Notes under the pieces: generated by a model
The model's database searches: none
Seen by the model: only the letters and a program-made list of their open reading frames with translations
Told to the model about the DNA's origin: nothing
Shown here: positions 42,850-51,708 of the stretch, piece by piece
Layout of the letters: each line of letters begins with the position of its first letter
Numbering within the stretch: the stretch's first letter is position 1
From: Actinomycetes bacterium
Lineage (GTDB): Bacteria; Actinomycetota; Coriobacteriia; Coriobacteriales; Eggerthellaceae
Assembly: GCA_023394615.1 (NCBI GenBank)
Contig: JAEXAI010000002.1
Coordinates: 124,001 to 188,000, forward strand
Length of the DNA: 64,000 nucleotides
Direction: 5' to 3'
Position numbers and translations under genes: made by a program

Positions 42850-44490
42850 ATGACAGCTAAAGCAGTGAAGGATAAAAGCCAGATGAGCCGTCGCGAGATT
42901 ATGGCGGTTTTCGTGGGTTTGATGATGGCGATGTTCATCGGGTCGTTGGACCAAACCGTGGTTTCAACAGCTTTGCCCACCATCGTGGGCGAGTTGGGTG
43001 GCGTGGACCATATGCTATGGGTAACCAGTGCGTATATGCTCTGCAGCACCGTGATGATGCCGCTTTACGGTCGCATCGGCGATACCTACGGGCGCAAGTA
43101 TTTATTCTGCGGCGCGTTGGTGCTGTTCGCGATGGGATCCATCATCTGCGGGGTGGGAGGCTCGATGATCGCCCTTATCATCGGGCGTGCCATCCAAGGT
43201 TTGGGTGGCGGCGGCACTATGATCTTAAGCCAAGCTATTATTGCCGACATCTTCCCACCCAAAGAGCGCGGCAAGTACATGGGCATCATGGGCGCGGCTT
43301 TTGGCATGAGTGCAGTGCTTGGACCGCTGCTGGGCGGTTGGTTCACCGACTCGCTGGGTTGGCGCTGGTGCTTCTGGATTAACATCCCCCTGTGTGTTGT
43401 CGCATTCTTCTTGGCCTTGAAGTGCCTGCCGCACAGCGCGCATGAGGCCACTGATGTGAAGTTCGATGTCTGGGGCTCTATCACCATGGCCATAGCCACT
43501 GCAAGTCTTATTATCGCCATTTCTTGGGGCGGCAATCTGTATGCGTGGAGCGACCCCATCATTATCGGCCTGTTTGTAGCGTTCGCTGTGTTCGCCGTTA
43601 TTTTCGTAATGGTGGAGAGCAAAGCGGAAAGCCCCATTATCCCGCTGAATTTTTTCACCAACCGCACGTTTGCGTTGACCACAGCGGCCGGGCTGCTGTT
43701 GATGGTGGGTATGATGGGCGTCGTTTCGTATATGCCCACCTATATTCAGATCACCCAAGGATACAATGCCACGATATCTGGCTATCTGATGCTGCCCATG
43801 ATGATCGGCACGATGATCACGGCCACTGCATCGGGCTTTATTGCCGCGAAGGCGAAAAAGATCAAGTGGATGCCTATTGTGAGCTGCCTGCTTGCCGCCG
43901 TCGCGTGTGGCATGCTTTCCACGCTCACCACATCGACGGCCACCTGGCTCCTGTGCGTTTTCTTGTTTGTGTTGGGCTTCGGACTGGGGCTGGGCCAACA
44001 AGTGCTGGTGCTGATGGTTCAAAACGAGTTCAGCATCTCCATTGTGGGTACGGCTACGAGTGCGAACAACTTCTTTCGCGAGATAGGCGGCACGATTGGC
44101 GCCACCGTTGTCGGCAGCGTGTTTACGGCGAACCTGACGAAGAACCTTGCCAGCGTATCCAGTGATTTGGATGCGAACTCTATCACGCCTTCGCTCGTGC
44201 GCTCCTTGGAAGAACCGCTGCATTCGATGGTCACCACAGCCTACAATGATGCGTTGACACCCATCTATTTTGCTTTGGTGTTCGCCCTGCTGGCCGCTAT
44301 GGTACTGGTGTGCTTTGTGCGAGAAGTGCCACTTGCCACCAGCAACGAGCAGTCCGGCAAGATGAATGCGGATGCTGGCGGTCATGATGTAGGTGCGAAT
44401 GCTTCAAAGACGCAAGTTGCAGACATGAACACGGATGCCAAGGACCCTGATGATACAGCAAAGACGCATAGGGCAGACACAGATGCATAG
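42850..44490 (+). CDS. DHA2 family drug:H+ antiporter (14-TM MFS)
   Basis: 546 residues with about fourteen membrane helices, as in EmrB/QacA-type multidrug exporters. Motifs: LDQTVVSTALPTIVGEL in helix 1 (motif D1), GRIGDTYGRKYLF (motif A), GRAIQGLGGGG (motif B) and GAAFGMSAVLGPLLGGWF (motif C, antiporter). A hydrophilic tail of about 55 residues rich in Asp, Ala and Thr is extra. It is preceded by a MarR regulator and shared operator motif, so expression is probably drug-inducible. Substrate is unknown. Confidence 0.93.
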   Translation: MTAKAVKDKSQMSRREIMAVFVGLMMAMFIGSLDQTVVSTALPTIVGELGGVDHMLWVTSAYMLCSTVMMPLYGRIGDTYGRKYLFCGALVLFAMGSIICGVGGSMIALIIGRAIQGLGGGGTMILSQAIIADIFPPKERGKYMGIMGAAFGMSAVLGPLLGGWFTDSLGWRWCFWINIPLCVVAFFLALKCLPHSAHEATDVKFDVWGSITMAIATASLIIAISWGGNLYAWSDPIIIGLFVAFAVFAVIFVMVESKAESPIIPLNFFTNRTFALTTAAGLLLMVGMMGVVSYMPTYIQITQGYNATISGYLMLPMMIGTMITATASGFIAAKAKKIKWMPIVSCLLAAVACGMLSTLTTSTATWLLCVFLFVLGFGLGLGQQVLVLMVQNEFSISIVGTATSANNFFREIGGTIGATVVGSVFTANLTKNLASVSSDLDANSITPSLVRSLEEPLHSMVTTAYNDALTPIYFALVFALLAAMVLVCFVREVPLATSNEQSGKMNADAGGHDVGANASKTQVADMNTDAKDPDDTAKTHRADTDA

Positions 44491-44502
44491 GGTGCAAGGC
44501 TG

Positions 44503-44574
44503 AACTCGAGCAGACAGGGTTTGTAGTGGCACAAGAGTCGACTATTGTGCCATGCAGAGGGGTTTACTCGAGTT
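44503..44574. repeat. Nested inverted repeat after the efflux gene
   Basis: Outer arms AACTCGAG (44503-44510) and CTCGAGTT (44567-44574) enclose inner arms TGGCACAA (44527-44534) and TTGTGCCA (44545-44552). It may help end the pump transcript. Confidence 0.55.
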
Positions 44575-44636
44575 TGCGGTTGCGCCCTGATCTTATGCAG
44601 ATGTCGCTGCGCCCGTTTTCGCTCTCGGGAGTCATT

Positions 44637-44853
44637 TTGCGATTTCAAAACAAGAAAACGCCAAGTAAGCGAAGTAAAGTACGACGTGGTCGCATATAAG
44701 TCACACCAAATCGTTCGAAATCGGGGAGGCAGGAAAACCATCTCAGCAAAACCGCAGGTCGCAGAAGGTCATAGGGGGTACCACTCAGATGGGCGGAAAT
44801 CGGGCTCGTACTTTACTTCGTTTGGTCGCCGTAATCCTGTTTCCAAATCGGAA
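44637..44853. mobile_element. 217-bp element with 50-bp imperfect inverted ends
   Basis: Left arm 44637-44686 and right arm 44804-44853 are complementary at roughly three quarters of positions, with an uninterrupted CGAAGTAAAGTACGA core. The interior has no gene. Layout (long inverted ends, about 200 bp, intergenic) is MITE-like, but only one copy is in the window and its sequence differs from the 147-bp element. Confidence 0.55.
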
Positions 44854-44878
44854 AACGCCCCGAAACCGCGCTCGGCAC

Positions 44879-45619
44879 TCACTTTCCTTTGTTGCCGCCT
44901 TGCAGGAAGACGGCATGCAGAGATTGTTTCCACCGAAGAAGAGATGCGGTTACGCGCGGGGTCAGATCGGCATCGTCGGTGGTCTTCCAATCTGAATACA
45001 CGCTCCAATAGCGCAAGGTCACCACGGAGAAAACGCAAGCGAGCGCTGAGATGGATTGCGGCACGAACAATGCTGCAAGTACCGTGAAGATAGTCGATCC
45101 TGCAAGACCTGCTACTGCATACAAGTTGCTACGTTTGAATATCCCCGGAACCTCGCCTACGCATATGTCGCGAATGGCCCCGCCGCCCACAGAGGTAATA
45201 GCGCCCAATAGCACGGTCATGACCAGCCCTTCTCCGCAGGCAAACGCCTTGCTGGCTCCGGCCACGGCGAAAAGGGCTACCGAGAGCGAATCGCACAGGA
45301 ACACGGTTGCCTTCAACTGCTTGAATATGCCTCTGAAGTAGAAAACGAAAAAGCAAATGGCAATGCAGATAAGCACCAAGTCTGGGTGCGATGTGAAATA
45401 AACGCCTTTGTCCTGCAGCAGCATATCGCGGATGATGCCTCCGCCATAACCGGTGATCAGGCCCAATGCGACGGTGCCTACGATATCGAGTTTTTTCTCA
45501 CAGGCGAAAAGGGCACCCGTGATTACGCCGACGATGACTGAAAAGTAGTCTATGACCAAAGGCAGGGTGAAGCCCTGCTCGGTATCGCCCAGTATTCCCA
45601 GAAATACCGAGATATCCAT
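44879..45619 (-). CDS. TRIC-like (UPF0126) membrane channel family protein
   Basis: 246 residues with about seven hydrophobic segments. Two homologous halves each contain the family signature: LGLITGYGGGIIRDMLL and LGAITSVGGGAIRDICVG, the Gly-rich kinked helices and IRD of the prokaryotic TRIC/UPF0126 fold, which forms trimeric cation (K+-type) channels. The cytosolic C-terminus is longer than usual and basic. It is alone on the - strand between two repeat regions. Confidence 0.9.
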   Translation of the reverse strand: MDISVFLGILGDTEQGFTLPLVIDYFSVIVGVITGALFACEKKLDIVGTVALGLITGYGGGIIRDMLLQDKGVYFTSHPDLVLICIAICFFVFYFRGIFKQLKATVFLCDSLSVALFAVAGASKAFACGEGLVMTVLLGAITSVGGGAIRDICVGEVPGIFKRSNLYAVAGLAGSTIFTVLAALFVPQSISALACVFSVVTLRYWSVYSDWKTTDDADLTPRVTASLLRWKQSLHAVFLQGGNKGK

Positions 45620-45755
45620 TATGCGCAGACCTCCCGTCAGCTCTTCAGTTCCCGAAATAGATGCGCGAGCATCGTATCAAATTTCCGAGGCGTAAAACAC
45701 CCCTTTGGATAAGTATCCCAAACGAGAAACCTGCCCGAAATCGACACAAAATCGA

Positions 45756-45925
45756 GCAGGTAAGGGTTGTTTGATGGTTCGTTGATGTGGGGTAGCAGGT
45801 AAGGCTTGTTTGATGGTTCGTTGATGTGGGGTAGCAGGTAAGGCTTGCGTGGAAACTCGTTGATGGGCGGCAGACGAAGGTTGCGTGGAAACTCGTTGAT
45901 GGGCGGCAGACGAAGGTTGCGTGGC
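45756..45925. repeat. 36/39-bp tandem array, about 4.5 units
   Basis: Units start with GCAG at 45756, 45795, 45834, 45870 and 45906. The first two are 39 bp and contain TTTGATGGTTCGTTGATG; the next two are 36 bp and contain CGTGGAAACTCGTTGATG. There are no spacers, so this is not CRISPR. It lies between the TRIC-like and DUF169 genes. Confidence 0.88.
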
Positions 45926-46041
45926 AGCAGGTGAGCTCGCTGCCACGGCGTTGTTGCTTTAGAACTTTATGACCTGCGGTGCGGCGAAGTGTATGCAGAC
46001 TTGTGCTTCTTCGAAATGCGCTTCGAAGACCGCCATGCAAT

Positions 46042-46782
46042 CTATGCCATGCGCTCGCGCATTTTGTTCCATGCTTCCGTGGTCAAAAACATTTCGTCCA
46101 TCTGATCAATCAGACGCGTGAACAGCTTGAACGGGACGCTGAAACACAGTTCGTTCGCGCCGACATTCGGCCGAGACGAAGGGTCGAACATGCCCAGCAC
46201 CGCGCGTGGGTCATCGCTAATCTGCTCCTGGTAAGGCAGCATCGCGATGGATGCGCAGCCCGATCCCCATGGGCACACCACACCATCGGCGTCGGTGCGG
46301 TCGTAGTTGGCCATGTTGAACAGCCCGCTTATCGCATCGGGTGTGGCGAAAAAAATCACCACGTCGGGTGTGGTTTCCTCAGTCAGATTGTCCCAAGGCG
46401 TGAACACGCAATACTTTGCCGGTGCCACGAAGTTCGGGATGCTCGTTTCGTAGTACTCGCGAGCCACCTCCACACTCTTTTTGTAGTGCTCGGTTCCCGA
46501 GAGGAATTTCTCGATATGCTTTTGATATGCATCGAAATCCTTCACGTAGCCCAGATAGCGCATGCCGCCGCCGCAGCGGATGGAATCTTTGCTGAACGCG
46601 ACAACCTTGCCTTCGCGGACCGTCTTCAAAGCGCCAATCAGGCAATGACCGTCTTCACCGTATTCCGGCTGCGCATCGCTTTCGGCCAGCTCGTCGGTGT
46701 AGCGGAAAGTAATCGGTAGTTCGGCACCCCCGAAGTACTTCTTCCATTTGCGGGTGAAATCTTCCTTGTACTCGATGCCCAT
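46042..46782 (-). CDS. DUF169 domain-containing protein
   Basis: 246 residues matching the DUF169 pattern: GHCLIGALKTVREGKVVAFS near residue 45, CGGGMRYLGY near 70, a central PDVVIFFATPDAISGLFNMA, then CPWGSGCASI and DPSSRP. Members occur mostly in anaerobes; the conserved Cys residues suggest a cofactor or metal, but no reaction is known. It is divergent from the flavin reductase gene, and such pairs may share a redox theme. Confidence 0.8.
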   Translation of the reverse strand: MGIEYKEDFTRKWKKYFGGAELPITFRYTDELAESDAQPEYGEDGHCLIGALKTVREGKVVAFSKDSIRCGGGMRYLGYVKDFDAYQKHIEKFLSGTEHYKKSVEVAREYYETSIPNFVAPAKYCVFTPWDNLTEETTPDVVIFFATPDAISGLFNMANYDRTDADGVVCPWGSGCASIAMLPYQEQISDDPRAVLGMFDPSSRPNVGANELCFSVPFKLFTRLIDQMDEMFLTTEAWNKMRERMA

Positions 46783-47021
46783 AACGGCTCCTTCCGATTG
46801 TGTGAAGGCTGCTGGCAGCGAGGGTCGTTATGGATTTCGCGCCCTGGCGCACCTGGCCTCGCTTGAATTATAGAAGTATCTGTAATAAAAGGTATCGTCT
46901 GAATCAAAAGCATATTCGTATGCACCGTTTCTTTCGCTAAGCGGACGGCATGGTGCTCTATACTGCGCAGTGAGGAAACGAGCAGAGCTTGCAGTGGTTT
47001 TGAAACGACAGGAGATGCTTC

Positions 47022-47555
47022 ATGAAGGAAAAAATCAACGTGGAAGAATACGCCCAGGTGATAACCGGCGCGCTTCATCGGGGAATCTTGTTGAACACCA
47101 ACGGTGACAAGTTCAATTCGATGGCTATCGGATGGGGCGCACTTGGGAATGTGTGGCAGCGGCAGGCGTTCATCGTGTTCGTCAGGCAAGGTCGCTACAC
47201 GAAAGGCCAGCTTGATAAAACGGGGGAGTTCTCAATCAGCATTCCCCTTGGCGTGCCTGATGCAAAGATCATGAAGGTGTGCGGTAGGCAATCCGGATGG
47301 AACATCGACAAAGAGCAAGAAGCGGGATTGACGCTGGAGGCACCTGAGGAAATTAGCGTGCCTGGCATAAAGGAGTATCCGCTCACGCTGGAGTGCAGGG
47401 TCCTGTATGCGCAGAAACAGGAACTCGCGCAGATTCCTGAAGATATCCGGGTGAAGGCGTACCCGCAAGATGTGGATGGCTCGAACCCCATGGCGAACCG
47501 CGATGTGCACACGATGTATATCGGGCAGATTGTGGATGCCTACATTATCAAATAG
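47022..47555 (+). CDS. Flavin reductase family protein (flavoredoxin-like)
   Basis: 177 residues of the FMN-binding split-barrel fold: NSMAIGWGALGNVWQRQAFI and the C-terminal DVHTMYIGQIVDAYI are the characteristic parts, with RQGRYTKGQLDKTGEFSIS in between. Relatives bind FMN and transfer electrons or hydride in anaerobes. It has a normal GGAG site and appears monocistronic. Its partner is not evident. Confidence 0.85.
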   Translation: MKEKINVEEYAQVITGALHRGILLNTNGDKFNSMAIGWGALGNVWQRQAFIVFVRQGRYTKGQLDKTGEFSISIPLGVPDAKIMKVCGRQSGWNIDKEQEAGLTLEAPEEISVPGIKEYPLTLECRVLYAQKQELAQIPEDIRVKAYPQDVDGSNPMANRDVHTMYIGQIVDAYIIK

Positions 47556-47681
47556 GCGTCGGTTCGGGCGGCGGGCACCCGCCTCAGCGATCAAAAGCGT
47601 TGGTCAAGTGCCAAGCGCGAGGGTAGCAGCCAAACGGTGACCGCCCTCGCGCTATTCAGCTTGAAAACGCTTGGTTTGCGA

Positions 47682-48617
47682 CTATTCGTCCAAGCATTTC
47701 GCGTCTATGAACGCTAGGATTCCCGCTTCCACGTCGAACTTCAGGTCATCGTAGTTATGAATCTCATGGCGGTAGCCAGGGTAGAGCGTGGTGATAACAT
47801 CATGACCGGTCTTGGTAAGCCAGTTCGAAACCATATAGACACCCTCGCCGAATTCGCCGACTGGATCCTGATCGCCTGCAATATTGTATATGGGCAGGTC
47901 AGTAGGCACTTTTTTCGCCCACTCCTCGCCTTCAATCACTTTCATCATCTGGATGAAGTCGTAAATGGCCTGATTGGTTGTTGGGCGCGTGAAAGCGTCG
48001 AAGGGGTCTTCGGCATGGTCTTTTTGCACGTAGGGGTTGTGGCAGATCCACTCGTTGCCGATGTTCACGCCCTCCTCGCAGCGCTCGAACATCCAGCCCA
48101 TCAGCTCATTCACGTATGCAGGGTCGGATTCGTGGCCCTTGCCTTCGGCGATGACCTTTTCCAGCTTCGGGGCCACCACGTCGGTGTTGCGGAAAATACC
48201 GCAGGTGCCGCAGATGATCAGACCGTCTATCTCATCACCGTATTTTGCGGCGAAGTCGCGCACAATCATCGACCCCATGCTATGACCATACAGGAAATAG
48301 GGCAGGTCGGGATACTTTTCGCACACGACTCCTTTGAAGGTATGTTCGTCTTCCATCATGGTATGGCAACCAGCATCGCCCCAGTCGCCCCAGGTGTCGT
48401 TTTCCATAGCCGTTTTGCCATGTCCCACGTGATCATTGGCCGCCACGATGAAGCCATCATCCATGAACGATGTAATCATATGCAGGTAACGACGGGAATG
48501 CTCGCCGAATCCGTGGACTATCTGGATGATTCCTTTGGGTTTGCAGGCGGGAACGTAAATCCAACCTTGGACATTGTCGCGGGCGTTATACGACGGAAAA
48601 CTGACTTCATGAAGCAT
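47682..48617 (-). CDS. Alpha/beta hydrolase, lysophospholipase/monoacylglycerol lipase type
   Basis: 311 residues. The oxyanion region IVHGFGEHSRRY, the nucleophile elbow YGHSMGSMI (Ser), a later GDQDPVGEFG (Asp) and YPGYRHEIHN (His) supply the catalytic triad of the monoacylglycerol-lipase-like hydrolases. It is probably cytoplasmic. ATG 48617 follows AGGAGA and excludes a long frame from 48794, whose first 59 codons are low-complexity translation of the inverted repeat upstream. Confidence 0.92.
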   Translation of the reverse strand: MLHEVSFPSYNARDNVQGWIYVPACKPKGIIQIVHGFGEHSRRYLHMITSFMDDGFIVAANDHVGHGKTAMENDTWGDWGDAGCHTMMEDEHTFKGVVCEKYPDLPYFLYGHSMGSMIVRDFAAKYGDEIDGLIICGTCGIFRNTDVVAPKLEKVIAEGKGHESDPAYVNELMGWMFERCEEGVNIGNEWICHNPYVQKDHAEDPFDAFTRPTTNQAIYDFIQMMKVIEGEEWAKKVPTDLPIYNIAGDQDPVGEFGEGVYMVSNWLTKTGHDVITTLYPGYRHEIHNYDDLKFDVEAGILAFIDAKCLDE

Positions 48618-48698
48618 AGGGTCTCCTATCACTCGATGGCAGATAATCGCAGTATAGCGCATCAGGGGGTGACAGTGGACAGGCGGGTGGCAGTGGGA

Positions 48699-48770
48699 CG
48701 TGACAGTGGGACGGGTCGTTTGACACATGCGCAAGCACTCATATGTCAATCGACACGTCCCACTGTCACG
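48699..48770. repeat. 72-bp long hairpin sequence
   Basis: Arms of 31 bases (48699-48729 and 48740-48770) match at 28 positions around a 10-base loop. The arms contain GTGACAGTGGGACG. Three copies of a 10-bp unit ACGTGTTGTC (48773-48802) follow, ending at the stop of the terpene-cyclase-like gene. It could terminate that gene's transcript. Confidence 0.8.
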
Positions 48771-48805
48771 CCACGTGTTGTCACGTGTTGTCACGTGTTG
48801 TCACG

Positions 48806-49501
48806 CTACCAACGCTTCAGCGGATTTTCTCCTTGTGCTTTGCAAGCACGCCAGACCGTTACCATGTAGCACAAATCCAAAATCGTGATGGTTATCATAA
48901 TGAGCCACATCATGGGTTGCATGTGGTTGGGCAGGTATTCGAACATCACCGCGAAGGTCCCCAGCCATTTGAAAAACGCAATCCAAAAACTCTGGCCTTC
49001 CAGATTTCCACGATGCCAATACATTGCCAAGAAAAGGGCGCTCATCAGCAGGTTCTGTCCATAAGCTATGAACTTGGCAACTTCTTCTACACTGTTATCG
49101 AAAATGGGTAGTCCTTGAAAATAGGGCACGGCAGTGAATATGAAGATAAAGCAGAAGCCCAACGCTCCCAAAAACTCACCATAAAACATGACCTTGCTGG
49201 TGGCCAGTTTGTGTTCGCGCTTGAAAGCCTGATAGCCGAATTTGAATACCGTGAACACTATCACGACATCGAATATGCACCATACCGTATTGATAATCTG
49301 CACTAACATTGGGAAGTCTTCGCCTGCGGTGCAGAAAATGGAGAAGCGGAATTCCCACGCGAAATTGATGGCAAGTGCCACTAGCGGCATGCCGTAGGTC
49401 TTGTCTTTGAAGTCACGCCTGATTGTAAGTATGTAGACAAGTGTCCAGCACAGCCCGCTCGTACCTACCAGCATTGCGGTCAACGGAGTCATGTTTCCCA
49501 T
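48806..49501 (-). CDS. Candidate transmembrane-type terpene cyclase (Pyr4/PaxB-like)
   Basis: 231 residues, seven hydrophobic segments. The pattern CWTLVYILTIRR, DKTYGMPLVALAINFAWEF (Glu50), VWCIFDVVIV and, near the C-terminus, ILDLCYMVTVW (Asp209) resembles the integral-membrane terpene cyclases of fungal meroterpenoid and indole-diterpene pathways. In Pyr4 the essential acids are remembered as Glu63 and Asp218, matching these positions. No other terpenoid gene is adjacent. ATG 49501 follows GGGAGG. It is divergent from a TetR regulator. Function may be cyclisation of a prenylated substrate, or only a shared fold. Confidence 0.66.
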   Translation of the reverse strand: MGNMTPLTAMLVGTSGLCWTLVYILTIRRDFKDKTYGMPLVALAINFAWEFRFSIFCTAGEDFPMLVQIINTVWCIFDVVIVFTVFKFGYQAFKREHKLATSKVMFYGEFLGALGFCFIFIFTAVPYFQGLPIFDNSVEEVAKFIAYGQNLLMSALFLAMYWHRGNLEGQSFWIAFFKWLGTFAVMFEYLPNHMQPMMWLIMITITILDLCYMVTVWRACKAQGENPLKRW

Positions 49502-49550
49502 TTTATCCTCCCTAGTCTTACTTAATCCGGTTTCTTGAATCGCAGTCTTG

Positions 49551-49578
49551 CAAGTGCTTCTATAAAGTGGAACACTTG
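49551..49578. promoter_or_regulatory. Possible TetR operator between divergent genes
   Basis: AAGTG-GAA-CACTT (49565-49577) is a compact inverted repeat, itself inside CAAGTG (49551-49556) and CACTTG (49573-49578). It sits in the shared upstream region of the cyclase-like and TetR genes. Confidence 0.45.
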
Positions 49579-49700
49579 TCACATTAAGCGTTGTGGCATG
49601 GGTTGTGAATACGCTGAGAACGTTGTGGAACAGAACGGGCAGTTTTGTCACTGTTTTGCGGCAATCGCCGCTTTGAAAACGGCTCCAGAAAGGCAAAAGC

Positions 49701-50216
49701 ATGACGGATATCCGCAAAACGCAATCACGAGAATATTTGCTGGAAGCGCAACTGCGCCTTTTGGAAAGCAAGCCTTTTGACGATGTGACGGTAAGCGAGC
49801 TGTGCGAAACGGCAGGGGTATCCCGTCAGACTTTTTACCGGCTCTACGGGCGCAAAGAGGATATCCTCTTGAATCGTTTGGATGAGCTGTTGGACGAGGT
49901 GTATGACGCTGATGAGCTAGTGCCTTCAATCAACGAGACGATTGAGCGTGTCGGCAGAATCCTCGATCGTGAAGGTCGGTTCTTGAGATGCGTGTTCGCG
50001 GCTAATCTGGATATTCGCATAATCCATCGTTTTGAGATGCTGATGGATCGCCTGCTAGAAGATCTTGAACCTGGTGCGGAGCGCGAATGTCAAGCGGCGT
50101 TTACCGCAGGTGGTATGTATCTGGCTATGAAAAAGTGGTGCATAGAAGAACATGCCGAAGCGGGGTGGGACTTTGCCGAAAATGTTCGCAAGGCGCTCAA
50201 AGCCATGCGCCTATAG
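49701..50216 (+). CDS. TetR/AcrR family transcriptional regulator
   Basis: 171 residues. The N-terminal helix-turn-helix is clear: LLESKPFDDVTVSELCETAGVSRQTFYRLYGRKEDIL is the region, with VSRQTFYRLYG as the recognition helix. The C-terminal ligand domain is short. It is divergent from the membrane terpene-cyclase-like gene, which is the natural target for control. Expression of both may be released by a hydrophobic ligand. Confidence 0.9.
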   Translation: MTDIRKTQSREYLLEAQLRLLESKPFDDVTVSELCETAGVSRQTFYRLYGRKEDILLNRLDELLDEVYDADELVPSINETIERVGRILDREGRFLRCVFAANLDIRIIHRFEMLMDRLLEDLEPGAERECQAAFTAGGMYLAMKKWCIEEHAEAGWDFAENVRKALKAMRL

Positions 50217-50224
50217 ACGATTGC

Positions 50225-50260
50225 GAAAAAACGCGTCAAACGACCCGGTCCTTTGACGCG
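50225..50260 (-). terminator. Terminator overlapping the luxR stop codon (29-bp shared hairpin)
   Basis: On the - strand CGCGTCAAA pairs with TTTGACGCG around GGACCGGGTCG, followed by a run of T. The stop codon TGA of the LuxR gene is inside the right arm. The same 29-bp hairpin with the GGAC-GGGTCGTT core closes the nucleotidase gene at 54583-54611. Confidence 0.78.
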
Positions 50261-51708
50261 TTCTTGCGTTGGGCGTCCACATAATCGATGAGCTCCTGAT
50301 GATTGTGGATGCCCAGTTTGTCGTAAATGTGGGCCACATGGGTCTTTACCGTGTTGTATGACACGACCAGTTCCTGCTGGATGAACGTGCCGGTGCGCCC
50401 GCGCGCGAGCAGGGCGAACACTTCGGTTTCGCGAGGAGTGAGACCATGGACTGCGGCGATGGTGCCTACGATGTCCTCAATCGATGCCTCGTTAGTCGAG
50501 GTATCATTGGCGTTGTCGACGGGAACCGGGATGACGTGCGGGCTGATTTCAAGTCCGCTAATCGTATTGCTGAAGGTGAACTTCTTGTATCCCAAATACA
50601 CCATCGAATACGCCAGATAGGCGATTACGAGTATGCAAGTGAAAACGATTGCCGTGCCGGTAAGGCCAGGCACCATTACATTGGCGACTCTCCCCAAAAG
50701 GGCACCGATAAGCACGCCGACACACAGCAGAAAGCCGTTCCATGCAAACAACCCCAGCGTGCCACGCGGATTCTTCTTTGCTAAAGCTCCCAATACCGAC
50801 CAGAAAAGCAGAGTGTAGCAGGCATTGCTGGCTTCCAGAATGTTGCTTGCCAAAGAATAGCCCAGCAATTCGGCTGCTGGAACGAACATATAGCCGGCAA
50901 CTACGAAGAGCAACGCTATCGAGAAAAGCATATCGACCGCAATCGTGCGCTTGCGGATCAGATAATAGATGAAGAATGCCAAAAGCGGAATCGCGCCCGC
51001 TACTGATAACAGGGGTGAGTAAGGCGTTTCGCCGAAGGTGAGCGCATAGCCATAGGCGATTTGGAACAGCAAAAGGCATATGAATGCGGGATGGTTCAGG
51101 GGTAGAAAGGAAAAAGGATTTGTGAGGGCTACCTTCGCAGGAGCCTCATCTTGGCGTGCTTTTGTCAGAGTATTTTCCGTCATATTCCGAAGCATGACGA
51201 TAACTGCGATTTGCAAAAGCGCATACAAAATCAAACCCGCTATACCGCTTACATACGACAGAGGGTAGCGCAGCAGGTAGGCGACGAGAAGCCCTACGAG
51301 AACGCAGATGCCGATGCGGGCTGTGTCCAATTCGAGCAAAGCTGAACCTAGCAAGACAAGCGAAGCCACTTGTCCTGTGAAAGTCAGGCAGAGCCCGATG
51401 ATGGACAAAAAGGCGAGCCCCTGAACAACGCCGAAATAAACGGCAATCGTCCCTGCCGATAGGCATAGGGCTGAAATATAAGTGAATAGTCCTTTTACCA
51501 GAAGTTTCGGCTTATACAGCGCAGCGAAGGCCACGACGAGGAACATAAGAGCCTGCACTGTCGTGCTTATATCTTTCGCGAAGGGATAGACGGGGATGGT
51601 CAGAGGAAACACCTTGTTGGTAAGCACCCACGTGCTTATCGAATAGGCGATGAATGCGACCGTGAAGAGTGTGGCTGTTACAGTCTTGTCGTTCTTCGTT
51701 TTCAGCAA
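50236..51708 (-). CDS. LuxR-type regulator with a 12-helix membrane domain
   Basis: About 490 residues. The N-terminal 380 residues form roughly twelve hydrophobic helices resembling an MFS-like sensor; the C-terminus is a LuxR helix-turn-helix, LTPRETEVFALLARGR then VSYNTVKTHVAHIYDKLGI. This architecture is abundant in Eggerthellaceae, where it adjoins respiratory reductase genes. TTG 51708 is chosen because GAGGGG lies six bases before; the longer frame to 51948 would overlap the divergent flavoprotein start. The last codons and stop come from a terminator hairpin. Probable target: the divergent flavoprotein operon. Confidence 0.85.
   Translation of the reverse strand: MLKTKNDKTVTATLFTVAFIAYSISTWVLTNKVFPLTIPVYPFAKDISTTVQALMFLVVAFAALYKPKLLVKGLFTYISALCLSAGTIAVYFGVVQGLAFLSIIGLCLTFTGQVASLVLLGSALLELDTARIGICVLVGLLVAYLLRYPLSYVSGIAGLILYALLQIAVIVMLRNMTENTLTKARQDEAPAKVALTNPFSFLPLNHPAFICLLLFQIAYGYALTFGETPYSPLLSVAGAIPLLAFFIYYLIRKRTIAVDMLFSIALLFVVAGYMFVPAAELLGYSLASNILEASNACYTLLFWSVLGALAKKNPRGTLGLFAWNGFLLCVGVLIGALLGRVANVMVPGLTGTAIVFTCILVIAYLAYSMVYLGYKKFTFSNTISGLEISPHVIPVPVDNANDTSTNEASIEDIVGTIAAVHGLTPRETEVFALLARGRTGTFIQQELVVSYNTVKTHVAHIYDKLGIHNHQELIDYVDAQRKNASKDRVV

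Noticed and set aside
45756..45925. CRISPR-like appearance of a repeat array
   Set aside because: Units are contiguous without unique spacers, and no cas gene is near.
45645..46040. Open - strand frame of 131 codons over the 36/39-bp array
   Set aside because: It only translates the repeats, has no homology that I recognise and no good ribosome site.
48617..48794. Longer N-terminus of the lipase-like hydrolase
   Set aside because: The extra 59 codons translate the long hairpin and decamers and a good ribosome site precedes ATG 48617.
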